From NCBI GenBank assembly GCA_002179805.1, contig NAVB01001047.1, positions 1 through 44,875 of the forward strand: a stretch of DNA of 44,875 bases. The letters run 5' to 3'. The stretch is from Acanthamoeba lenticulata (taxonomy: Eukaryota > Discosea > Longamoebia > Acanthamoebidae). Below the pieces are notes generated by a model. It did no database searches. It was not told the origin of the DNA and saw only the letters and a program-made list of their open reading frames with translations. This document shows, piece by piece, positions 31,844-42,456 of the stretch (positions within the stretch are counted from its first letter, which is position 1; each line of letters begins with the position of its first letter). The position numbers and the translations under genes were made by a program.

Positions 31844-34736
31844 ATGACGTTCGTCGTCTTGGTTGTGGGCCTCGCCATAGTCGCTGTGGCGTTGGCCCTT
31901 TACAGGGTGACGCGCCCTTACGTTGTGCCCCTGTTACAACGCCCCTTGCTGCTGCTGACTGGAAGAGTTTTTGGTTGTTGTGCGCCCCGACAGGCAGGGC
32001 GACTGGGGGCGGGGCTCGACCACGTCCCGGGCCCGCCTGGCCGCTGGTGGTTCGGCAACGCCGCCCAACTGGTGCACGACCCGCTGGCCGCCATCTCGGC
32101 CATCGTGCTCCAGTACAGCGGTACACCCGTCTCTGTAGTCTCCTCGCGACTGCCGCTTTCGTTGCTTGCCTGACCAGTTCATGCGGCACTTGATGCTTGT
32201 GTGTTGGTGACGCGTTGGGGGGGGGGGGCAGGCGAGGAGGGCGTGTGCCGCTACCATTTCTTCCGCCAGCCCATCTTGCTCGTGTCCGACCCCAAGTGGG
32301 TCAAATACGTGCTCAGCGACGCCAGTGACATCTTCGAGAAGGAGCGCGACCCCTACCTCGCCGCCATTGTGGGCAACGGCCTCCTCGTGAGCCAAGGTCC
32401 GCCTCCTCCCGCCCCCTTTAAACTACTACCACCACTGACGTCAGCATGACGTGGCGCTGTTGCTGCTGACGTCACGCAGGCGCCTTCTGGAACCGCCAGC
32501 GGAGGCTCATGGTGCGCCGCTCCTCGTCCTCCCCTTTCCCACACCCACGACCAGTGGCCTCCTGATGTTGTGTGCATGTGTGTGTGCATGTGTGGTGGTG
32601 GGAGGGGAGAAGATGCCCGCGTTCTCGAGCGCCATGCTCAAGCAGAGCTTCGACGTGATCGTGGCCATCGCCGAGCGGGCCCTTGACCACTGGTCGGCCC
32701 TCCCTCAGCTCGACGTCCGCACGGAGATGACCCGGGTCCGTCTTCTTGCCGCTCGCGGGGCACCTCGCGGACGGCCCTGCTGCAAAGAAGACGCCTCCTC
32801 GACCCCACATGCGTCCACGCGCGTGCGCGTGTGATGCGTGCGTGCATGGCCTCATGCCGCATGTGCGCGCGTGTTTGTGCGCGTGTGGCGTGGTGTGCGC
32901 ATGTGTGAGCAGTTTACGCTGGAGGTGATCGCGCAGGCGGCCTTTTCCCACCAACTCAACCTGTTCTCCGAGGCCGGCAGCCGCCTCTCGCAAGTGCGCG
33001 CACCCTCTCCCCCTTTCCTCAGATGTGCGCGCGCGTGTCTTCGCCGACAACTCACGACCACACAAACACAAACACAAACGCATGCGCGCGCTCGCTCGTG
33101 GGGGGGGGGGGCAGGCCATCACGGATGTGTTCGACGAGACAGAGAAGCGGGTTTTCCAGCAGCTGCCGTGGCACCTCCTCCCCTTCTCCGCCGGTAATAC
33201 TAATTCTAATGATGATGAGATTATATCATTGTTTATTGCGACACGCGCGCACTCCACTGGACGCCCACACTCACGCACGTGCGCGCATGCATTGACACGC
33301 GCGACACAAAGGCGCACGGCGGTTCCGGGAGGGGCTCGAGGTGCAGCACAGGACGCTCCGGGAGATCATCGCCCATAAGAAGCGGGAGCTCCAGGCCGCC
33401 GAACACGAGGACGACGGCCGGACGCCCGCCAGCAAGACCGAGTGGGACGTCCTCGACCGGTGCGTCCGCCTGTGGCTGGCCGACCGGGGCTTGTCGACTC
33501 ACAGCGCCACGACTTCCGCGGGGTTGGGTTTGGGGGGAGCAAGGCTGATCCGCGCCGAGGACGAGGAGACGGGCGAGCGACTGAGCGACCAGCAGCTGCT
33601 CGACGAGGCGATGGCCATCCTCCTCGCCGGCCACGGTACGCGCGCGCTCCTTCCCACGCGCCGCCCGTTTGGTGTATCCCTCTGGGCCGCTGACCCGCCA
33701 ACACACACACACGCACACGTGCGCACGTACACACACACACACACAGAAACCACAGCCAACACGATCGCCTTTGTTTTCTTCATGCTGTACGTGCGCATTC
33801 GTGGCACGCATGGCGCGTTGGTTGACAAAGCAAACGTCCTGGTCCATGTGTAGGGCGTCACACCCGGAGGAGGAGGCCAAGCTGGTCCGCGAGCTCGACG
33901 AAAAGCTGCCGGCCGGCGTGCGGCCCACACTGGCGGCCATCAACGACGTGCGTGTGGCCAAGCTCCAAGCCCCCACCAGAGATCACTGCCCTGACACGCG
34001 CAGGCTCTCTTCAACACACACATACAGCTGGAGCGGCTCGACCTGTTCGTGAAGGAGACCATGCGGCTCTTCCCGGCCGCAGCCCAGCTCGCCGACCGCG
34101 TCACGCGTGAGCCCACGACCATCGGGCCCTACCGGGTCCCCGCCGGCGTACGTACTCTCCCACTTCCACTTCCCCAAATGGGGGCGCGCGTTTATCATCT
34201 GTTGTTAGTGCTGACGTGGCCACACTGGACTGGACAACCATAAAGTCGTACGTGGAGATCTGGCCCTACCAGCTCCACCGCGACCCGCGCCTGTGGCGCG
34301 ATCCCGAGGCCTTTTGTCCCGATCGGTTCCGCGAGGGCCCCGTGCACCGGTTCGCCTACCTGCCCTTCTCGCTCGGCACCCGCAGTTGCATCGGTGCGTC
34401 CTCCCTTTTTGAATTAATTTTATTTATTATATCCTTATTCTTTTAACCTTGCGACGAAATCAGGCGAAAAGCTCGCGATGCTCGAGATCAAGGTCATCAC
34501 GGCCCTGGTACGTTATCACGAGCCTCCTCCTCCTTTTCCCCTTGCATCTGGTTCTCCCGGGAGACCCCGGTCTCTTTAGGCTCATTTGGAGGGGGGGGTG
34601 ATGTGACGTTCATGCGCAGACGCTGCAGCGCTTCCGTCCGCGCATGGCGCCGGGCCACAGGACGCGCGCGGTGTTGACCGTCACCCTCCGCGCCGAGGAC
34701 GCTGTGATGACCCTCCGCCCTCCAGAAGCCTGCTAA
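31844..34736 (+). CDS. Cytochrome P450 monooxygenase
   Basis: About 15 exons, about 500 aa, microsomal type. N-terminal anchor helix TFVVLVVGLAIVAVALALYR, then the Pro-rich hinge HVPGPPGRW. Class motifs: LVSQ/GAFWNRQRRLM (C helix); I helix AGHETTANTIAF, with an intron inside the Glu codon; K helix KETMRLFP (ExxR); and the heme loop FSLGTRSCIGEKLAMLE, with the Cys at about 34386 as heme thiolate ligand. It ends RPPEAC at 34736. P450s hydroxylate sterols, fatty acids or xenobiotics with electrons from P450 reductase; the substrate cannot be told from sequence. The ATG at 31844 directly precedes the anchor. The first intron is probably 31908-31993. Only 91 bp lie between this ATG and the stop of the upstream gene. 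Converges on the Rab gene. Confidence 0.92.
33700..33743. repeat. CA-rich microsatellite in a P450 intron
   Basis: Two blocks of CA dinucleotides separated by a GTGCGCACG core, in the intron that splits the I-helix motif codon (GH/ETT). Simple repeat. The self-complementary core could fold. Confidence 0.75.
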
Positions 34737-34886
34737 AGGACACCTACAATTACAATTACAACAACAGCAGCTGCATTCCAGCAATTTATTTGTAGTTGGG
34801 AGGAGGAAGAGAAGAGAAGAGAGCAACACTTTAACGATCTCTTTTGCATCATCATCATTGGTGGTGGCACTTGCCGCCTACCGGGT

Positions 34887-35971
34887 TCAAATGGCGCACG
34901 CGCTCTTCTTCTTCGAGCGCGCCTGGAGGGAGACCCGATCGGCTCGTGGCGGGGCATCGTTTCGCTCCAGCAGCACGCGCACCACCTGCATGAACACCTC
35001 CTCGACGCCCTCCCCTGCACGCCGCCCGAACGACGATCAGCCCCTCAAACAAAATAAACATGAAAATGAACGACAAAAGACAAAAGACAAACGACGCAAA
35101 AAACACGACGCGCCTGTTTTGGACGAGGTCTCGAACACGGGTAGGCCGTGTTGGTCGGCCGTCGCCTGAATGTCGTCCTTGGTCACCACCTGCACAATCG
35201 GTCGATTTGTTGATGACAACGTTACAATGTGTGAAATGAAGGAGCCCCCATTTTGGGGCTGGTGATGTGGAGGCGCACGCGCTCGAGGTCGAGCTTGGTG
35301 CCGACGAGGAACTTGGCGACGTTTTCGTTGGCGTAGCGCTCAGACTCGGGCAGCCACAGGCGCGTGATGCTCTGGACTGAGTTGGGATCCGTCACATCGT
35401 AGGCGTGCAGGATGGCGTGCGCCCCGCGATAGTAGCTCGACGAGATCGTCCGGAATCGCTCCTGGCCAGCTATGGGTGGATCAACCGCATCATTAAGGTG
35501 GTTAATACGTTCCAAAAAAATATAAATGAAGAATTGAAATGACCAAAAGCGAGTGGCCAGCAAGCAGAGAGAAGAGGGAGAGGTTTGAAGATGAACCTGT
35601 GTCCCACACCTGCAACTTGACGGCATAGCCGTCTACGTCGAGGCTCTTGATTTTGAAGTCGACTCCAAGGGTGAGCTTGTCCTCCCGCGCAAACTCGCCG
35701 TCCTGCGCTCAAGGCCACACGTTGAATATCACGGAAGAGGAGGAACAGTTGGGGCCACAAGAGGAGAGAAGCATAGATGCGCGCAAGAATGTGGACGTAT
35801 GTACCGCAAACCGGAGGAGGAGACTTGTTTTGCCCACACCGCTGTCTCCGTTCACGAGCACCTTGAACAAGTAGTCACTAAGTGACCGTGAGCAATCCTC
35901 ACCAAAACAAACACACGCGCGTGTTGGCAAGAACGCCTCCTGGCGAAGAGAGGCACGCACTATTCTGCCAT
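34887..35971 (-). CDS. Rab-family small GTPase (Rab1/Rab8-like core)
   Basis: Starts with an 11-nt coding exon (35961-35971; ATG GCA GAA TA) joined to 35805-35877, giving [22 protein letters not shown]. Further exons give [79 protein letters not shown] and [15 protein letters not shown]1 is [10 protein letters not shown]3 is WDTAGQE, G4 is TKLD (Thr rather than the Rab-typical Asn) and G5 is ETSSKTG, all compatible with GTP binding. Switch and interswitch resemble Rab1/8, which act in ER-Golgi or secretory traffic. The intron after ETSSKTG has a GC donor (35113). The C-terminus reads [11 protein letters not shown] and stops, with a single Cys three residues from the end rather than CC, CXC or CaaX. 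Confidence 0.9.
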
Positions 35972-36142
35972 GAGAGGGAGGCCGCCGTCTTCTTTCTTTT
36001 TGTTTGTACAAACAAAAAGAAAATAAAAGGACAACAACGGGACCGTTACGCCCCGCCTTCGGTGAAACGCGTTCAACAACAACAAAAAGCAAACGATGTA
36101 GAAAATGGCCCCACACACCGGAAACACAGCCACACGAGGAAG
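35972..36142. promoter_or_regulatory. Compact divergent promoter, Rab / phosphatase-primase gene
   Basis: 171 bp between two start codons on opposite strands. It contains an inverted pair TTTTTGTTTGTACAAACAAAAA (centre about 36006) split here as TTTGTACAAA with T/A arms, and an AAAATAAAAGG element near 36018-36030. It probably drives both genes, so their expression may be coupled. Confidence 0.5.
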
Positions 36143-38769
36143 ATGGAGCAGAAACGAGGCGGCCGACACCGGGCGCTCGAGGCGGCCATCGAAGAGCTCT
36201 TCCGCCGTGAGGCCGAGGAGGCTCCTAATGAGGCATCAGGAGGAGGCAGGTCCGTTGGGAGGAAGAAGGCAGCAGCCCACGGCCCGGGCTTCGATAAACG
36301 CCAGTTGGTCGAGCGGCTCAACGGCAGCAGCAAGTCGAGCAAAGACCAAGCGATAGTGGACGAGGAAGAGGATGAAGAAGAACAGGAGGAGCTCCAACAG
36401 CAGAACACGCCGCGTGTGGACGAACGTGCCGTCGGCGCCGCATTGAAGGGCCTCGTGGCGCGCGGCGTGCTTCGTGTGCACCAGGGCCGCTGGCATCTGG
36501 CGCCGCCCGCCCCGGTGGTAGCGTCTGCCCCGTCGGCCGATGCCGTTGGTGCCAGCGGCGACGACGAAGCGACTCCAGGCGGCAGCGTCGGCGCAGGCCG
36601 CAGGATGAAGAACAAGAAGTGGGAGAAGCTGCCCCTCGGGGTGACCGAGATCCTGCCCGGGTTCCTCTACCTCGGCTCCGCCCGCGACGCCGAAGACGAG
36701 GCCCAGTTGTCCTCGTGCGCCCAGCCATTCTTTTTTTCTTTTCTTTTATTGCTTTTTTTTTGTTTTTGCTGACGTGGAATGTCCTGCTGCGCAGGCTGGA
36801 GATCACACATGTGCTCAACGTGGCCAAGGAGTGGCCGCGGCCGCGCCACTGCGCCTACGTGGAGTCGAGGCTGCGGGGCTATCACCGCGTCCCGCTCGAG
36901 GACCGGCCCGGGGAGAGCCTCTTCCCGGCCCTGCACGACGCCTTTGCCTTCATCGAGCAGGCGCGCGCCGACGCCGGACCGACCGGAACGGCCACACCGC
37001 GCGTGCTGGTGCACTGCGTCGTGGGCAAGAGCCGCAGCGCGGCGACCGTCGTGGCCTACCTCGTGCGCCATCACGGAATGACCCTGCGCGCGGCCTACGC
37101 CCATGTCCTGGGGCTCCGTCGGGCTGTCGTCGTGGTCCGCCCCAACCGCGGCTTCGTCACGCAGCTCATGCAGTGGGAGGCCTCTGCGGCGGGTGCTGAC
37201 GTCACGCTGACGTCTGCGGTCTCGACGCTGACGTGGGATGACGTGGACACGGGCGGCACCAGCTTTCACGAGTGGCTGTCCGAGGCCGCAATCAAGTCCC
37301 CGCAGGGCAGCGGCAGCCGCGCAAAGAAAGGTACCCCACGCACGCACGCACGCACTTACGCACGCACGTGTCATGCGTGTGCTCACAACGAGTTGCACGT
37401 GACATGCCAGTGTTTGGGCAGGGCGCAGCAGAGGCCGGGACGCACCTCTGGTGGACGCTCGGGGACAAGCCCGAGTACCGCATCCCGCCCGACCGCGAAG
37501 CCGAGCTCCTGAGCGAGTACGCCAAGGCGTACCTCCGCGGCGGTACACCATACCCAAGCGCGCCTTCTCGCCTGGTGGCCAGAGCAGACGGCAGCGCTGA
37601 CACGCACACGCATGCGCGCGTGTGGAGGACAGACGAGTTGTGCCTGATCGAGCGACGGACCAGCCCGCACTACCGGCTCTACTTTGACCTCGACATCAAG
37701 TGCAGCTTCCCCGACGAGTCGGAGCCCCGGCCCGCGCTCCTCGACGTGCTGGGCCTCTTCCTGCCGTCCCTCTCCGCCGTACTGCTTGCTCGCGGCTGGC
37801 GCCCGCGTCCGTGTGCGTTCGTGTCACTCACTGGCGCCGCCATGCAGGCGTTTGCGCAATTCTTCTCGGCCGAGGCCACGACGGAGACGACCCCAGGCGG
37901 GGCTGGTCCGGCGAGGCCGAGCCTCTCGGTCAGCGGTGCCTGCGGGCCGTTCGCCTTTGCCCCGCGGCCCGAGGTGCGGCGTCCACGACTTGCCCCTTCT
38001 CCTTCTTCTTCCCTTCTTCTCCTCTTGCTGGGACTCATCGATCGCATGCGGGGCGCAAAGGTGAACTACAAGTACGGGTTTCATCTGGTGTGGGACGTGC
38101 CCGTGACGGCCCACAAGCACCGGGCCTTCCTGCGCGCCCTCATCGCCCGCCTGGAGCCTCTGTGGCTCTGCGACGCGGCCGACGTCGCCCAGACGCCGAG
38201 CTCAGCGACGGCCAGCGGCATTCCGGACTATATCCGGCTGCACAACCCGCTCAACGAGCTGCTCGACACGGCTATCTTCACCTCGACCGACACTCTGCGC
38301 GTCCTCTACAGCGCCAAGCGCCTCGTTTGTACGTCGCCCCAGCCCCGCCCTCGTAGCACGAGGGTTCACGCACTGGGCTGCGCAGCTCACCGGGGGGGGG
38401 GACGTGCTTCCAGGCAAGGCGTGCAAGTCCCGCCAGCCGGCTGGTGGGCCGCGCAAGGGCGCCAAGCCCAAGGCACCGGTGGCGGGCAAGAAGAAGGGGC
38501 GCGAGTGTGGTGAGTGCGAGGGCACGGGCGTGCGCGAGGGCAGAACCTACGAGTGGCTCGGCTTCTTTGACGCCTGCTCGGGTCTGCCCGACGCCGAGCG
38601 CACGGCCGCCCTCCGCCACACGCCGCAGCAGGCGGTGGGCTCCGCAGTCCTCGACCCAGAGACCGTGCGTCGCGTGCGACAACAGGTCGAGGCCTGCTCC
38701 ATACGACTCCCTGCGGCACACTTCCTCACCTTGGAACCCGCGCAGCCAGAAGAAAGCGTCGCAGAGTAA
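36143..38769 (+). CDS. Dual-specificity phosphatase fused to an AEP (PrimPol/giant-virus-type) primase
   Basis: Seven exons: 36143-36708, 36795-37330, 37411-37542, 37633-37778, 37848-37973, 38061-38328 and 38414-38769. The total is 2130 nt, in frame, about 709 aa. Residues 1-160 are charged and low-complexity, with a winged-helix-like stretch (ERAVGAALKGLVARGVLRVH). Residues 163-305 form a DSP domain: TEILPGFLYLGSARD, ITHVLNVA, LEDRPGE (acid Asp224) and VHCVVGKSRSAA (Cys262, Arg268). From about 368 to the end is an AEP-type domain: RLYFDLDIK (Asp430, Asp432), KYGFHLVWDV (His510), LLDTAIF (Asp571), then LRVLYSAKR, and two CxxC pairs (C592/C595, C623/C626) in a KACKS...CGECEGTG context. AEP enzymes make primers or extend DNA. 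No D5-type helicase follows. If unfused, the primase would start at ATG 37405. Confidence 0.75.
37335..37372. repeat. CACG tetranucleotide tract in the fusion-joining intron
   Basis: Repeats of CACG/CACT (cacgcacgcacgcacttacg and on) fill much of the 80-nt intron 37331-37410 that joins the phosphatase and primase halves. Tetranucleotide tracts can change length. Confidence 0.7.
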
Positions 38770-38922
38770 CCACCCAAAAAGGAAAATATGTAATCCTTTT
38801 TTTTCCGTCTTGTGCCCTGCTTTTTCCTGCCTTGAGCAGGGCCACGTGCAGTGCCAGGTCATCCAGCTACTACAGGCCCAAGCCTTGTGAGAAGAGGCCA
38901 GCTCAAGCTAGAGAGCTTGAAA

Positions 38923-41900
38923 ATGGCGCAGCGCCTCACCATGCTGAGCGTTCGTGTAGGGCTCGTGCTCGCTCTGCTGTGGTGTGCCTGCAGCGTGGCG
39001 CTGGCGTCCACCGTCCGGAAACATCTCCCCCAGATCGTACCGCAGGGACAGCAAAGCGTCCCCATCGACATGAAGAACGCTGGTCGGACGCAGCAGGAGA
39101 AGCCCACCTGCCCGGCAGCCGACAACAACAACCTTCAAGTCGTCAAGTGCGTTATTCTGGCTGGCCAGGTTGGAGGAGATGTTGAAGAGGTGTTAAGACT
39201 TGGTGCCCTGCAGGAAGACGGCAGACGAGCTGTTCGCACGGAACAACCTGGAGCAGGCCATGGCCTGCTACTTCCGTGCCATGGACTTGGCACGCATAAG
39301 GCTTGACGTACACACCTTCCCCCGGCCCTGCTCCGAATGTTCCCTCACGTAAAAGCGGGGCCTCGACTTGTGCCAGACTCCCGCAGAAGAAGTGAATGAC
39401 GTGCAGATGTCTATCGGCGATGTTTTTATGGAGCTCGGGCAGGTCAAGGATGCCATCTCGTCCTATGAGAAGGTGCTCTCTCGCCAGACCCGCTCCAGCG
39501 AGGTCTACTTCCGCTTCTATTCCATGCTCAGGTGCTTGTCCCCTCTCTTGTCTGTTGTCATTGGCCAGTGAGGCCTTCGACTCACCGCGGTTTACACACC
39601 ACGTCCTTCACCCAGGCGTTTGAGCGGCTACATCAAGGAGGAGGAGCACAAAGCTCCCTACCAGTACCGCTTCCTTGCATGCTGGTTCTACTTGTCATTG
39701 TTCTTTTGGAGTTGCCTCACCGGTGGTCCACCCTACTACTCGGCGCGTGACGAGAACAGGGAGCGGGCAACAGAGCTCTTAATCAAGGCTATCACTATGA
39801 ACCGTACGGTTATTGAGTATCGCATCTCCGCGGCCCAGTGGTACAACGAGATCGATCAGCCGGACCAAACGCTCGAGGTTCGTCGGGCCTGTGCTGAGGC
39901 TCGGCCAATCCAAAAGATGTCCTCACAAAGAGGGTCTTCTGGTTCCCAATGTATGTGTGTAGGAGCTGACCATCGCCTACGACATGGCCCCGAACAACCC
40001 GGTAACTTTCTACACCCTCCTTGACTGGGTCGAGTCGTCGTGCACGTGGGGCAAGCTGTACGATAAGCTGGTACGCGCATGAGACTCTGTGACTGAATTG
40101 ATCTTGGGATCTCATCAGACATCATGGGGTTCGTTGAAGATGAATCGCCTGCACGACTTTGTGAACAACGAGCTCAAGGGCGCGTATCGGTCTCCCTCCA
40201 AGCTCCCCGGGAGCGGAGCTGCAACGGAGATTCCCTTGCACATGGCCCTGGGTTCTCTCAATGCGAACGAGCTTCATCGGGTAAGAGAGAGAGAGAGAAC
40301 TCTACCTGGTCATGTTCTGTGCGTGTGCTTACCCTGATCCCTTGGGCGTGACTTCCTCGCGATGTCGTACAGGTGGCAAAGAGCCTGTCGCAGGCATATG
40401 CTGACGACGCCCGGGAGAACGGCCGTGAGCCCTACCAGCATGACCCCACCAAGGTTAGTGACCTCCAACTCGTGTAAGTAGTTTTGACTGTTTTTGTGGT
40501 GACGACGTGATAACTTGTCCCCAATGCTAGAGGGTCAACAAGAGGGTCCGTGTGGGCTACATCTCGGCCCAACTCGGAGACCACCCGGTGGGCCTCTCAA
40601 TGGCCGGACTGCCCTATCTCCACGACCGGTCCAAGTTCGAGGTCTTCCTCTACCCGCTTTCCCTCAGCGACTCGTCCCTCTACTTCAACATGACTGCCCA
40701 GAGTTCCGACCACGTCTTTGATCCCGCCCGCCTCAACTGTACGTGCACGCCCTTATTGTCGTCTTCGAGAAGAAACCAGCCTTGTTTAATGATATGGGCC
40801 AACGCAGTGAAGGGAGTTATCGAGCACATCTACAAAGACAAGATCGACATCCTCATCGACCTCGATGGCTTTGCGCAGCCGCACTTCCATGGGCTTTTTT
40901 CCGTGCAGGCCGCCCCCATCCAGATCTCCCTCCTTGGTTGGCCCGCTTCCACCGGTTCGTGTGCAACTGATCAGCCCTCCCGCTTGATCTTGGGGCAGTG
41001 GCCCAGGTGAACCTCGGCAATAACCCGCTGGGGCGTGGCCTGCGCCGCCTTCAGGCTCGAGCTTCCACCAGTACATCGTCGTGGACAGCGTGGTTGCGCC
41101 GCTTTCATCGGCTTCGCACTTCTCGGAAAAGTTCATCGTGATGCCCGACAGCTTCTACCCCAGCAGCCACGCGGCGTTGTTCGCGCACCTGCTGCGCAGG
41201 CCCAAGAACGAGGCCGTGCGGCGCCAGGCTCTGCGCGAGAAGTTCGGGATCCCCAAGGACGCCGTCGTGTTCGGCTGTCTGAGCCAGATCTGGAAGATTG
41301 ACCCCGAGCTCTGGGGCACGTGGATGGAGATCCTCAAGGCGACGGAGGGCTCCTACCTCGCGCTGGTGAGCTGGGGCCCCGACGCCAACGAGAAGTACCT
41401 CCGCAAGCACGCCAAGCTGGTTCTCGCCTCCCTCTTCGCGAATCGTTCCAACGCGCCTGCTCAGGCTGTTTCGCGTTTCAGGCTGGCGTCTCGCCAAACA
41501 GGATCGTGTTCATCGCCCGGTCGTCCACAGAGCAGCACCTGCTCCAGAAGAGGCGCCTCATCGACATTGCGCTCGATCCCCGCAAGCACAGTGCGCACCA
41601 TCCTCCCCACCAACTTCCCACGCCACCGGTGCATAGACGTGGCGTTGAATCAATTTTTGGGGGGGGGGAGCAGGCGGCGTGGCGGCAACGGCCGATGCGC
41701 TGTGGGCCGGCATCCCGGTGGTCACTCTGTTTGACGTGCGCTCGCTTCATCTGAAGAATTGCCCACAAAGAACTCGAAGCCTCTGACGCATCAAACATGA
41801 TCTTGGCGGGTTGGTCGATGCAGACATCCGAGCCCATGGTGCGCAAGGGCGCGGCCTCGCTCTTGACCGCGATGGGGCTCCAGGATGAGGGCCTCATCAC

Positions 41901-42222
41901 GGGGACTCTCGAAGAGTACAAGACCAAAGCCATCGCGCTGGCGTCCGACAACGAGGGGAGACATGCTCTGGTTTCAAAGATCAAGAGCTCACGGTTCGCC
42001 CCCTGCCCAACGTTGCTCGAAGAAGCCTCTTCCTGCTTGACATGGCCACAACACACCTGCAGGAAGACTGCGCCACTATTCGACACCAAGCGGTGGATGC
42101 AGAACTGGGAGGAGGGCTTGACGCAAGCGCACGAGGCGTACCGCGCAGGCCAAGCGCCAGACCACATCTTCGTGCAGACGCCCCCTGCCTCGCCCCTTCC
42201 GGCCAGCGCAGACGTCCACTAA
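38923..42222 (+). CDS. GT41 (O-GlcNAc transferase/SPINDLY-like) glycosyltransferase with signal peptide
   Basis: Multi-exon. Residues 1-29 (MLSVRVGLVLALLWCACSVALAS core) form a typical signal peptide or anchor. TPR-like helices follow (FARNNLEQAMACYFRAMDLA, GDVFMELGQVKDAISSYEKV, LAAQWYNE-type repeats), then the GT41 catalytic core: KRVRVGYISAQLGDHPVGL with the conserved His; FEVFLYPLS; IDILIDLDGFAQ; APIQISLLGWPASTG; SEKFIVMPDSFYPSSHA; CLSQIWKIDPELWGTWMEIL with the nucleotide-site Lys; NRIVFIARSS; and DALWAGIPVVTLF. OGT moves GlcNAc, and SPINDLY moves fucose, onto Ser/Thr of nucleocytoplasmic proteins. The signal sequence here points to the secretory route instead. The segment before DALWAG reads KHSGGVAATA where OGT has its HTTG phosphate-binding motif. 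Donor sugar is open. Confidence 0.85.
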
Positions 42223-42456
42223 AGAATCCTTTGTGCTAACAAGATTTGTTGTTGGGGAGGTGGGGCACTTGCGCCCTCAAAATTGTTTTTTTGTTTTTGG
42301 GAAGTCATTATGATGGACGTCACGCATCTGCGTGGACCGCGTCGCTAGTGAGGCTGTACAATCTGTATCATCTCTCTCTCTCTCGTTGTATGGGGTGCTC
42401 GTCGTTGGTGGTGTTTTATCTACAGGTAGTTCGGCGCGGGGGTGGAAGCTGCTCGG

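Noticed and set aside
34880..34895. B-box-like GGGTTCAAATGGC
   Set aside because: It is at the stop codon of the Rab gene, and no A-box or cloverleaf is present upstream on either strand.
37405..38769. Separate primase gene starting at ATG 37405
   Set aside because: Not excluded, but less likely: the phosphatase would have no stop of its own and only about 70 bp would be left for its 3' end and a promoter, while a phase-matched 80-nt GT-AG intron joins the halves.
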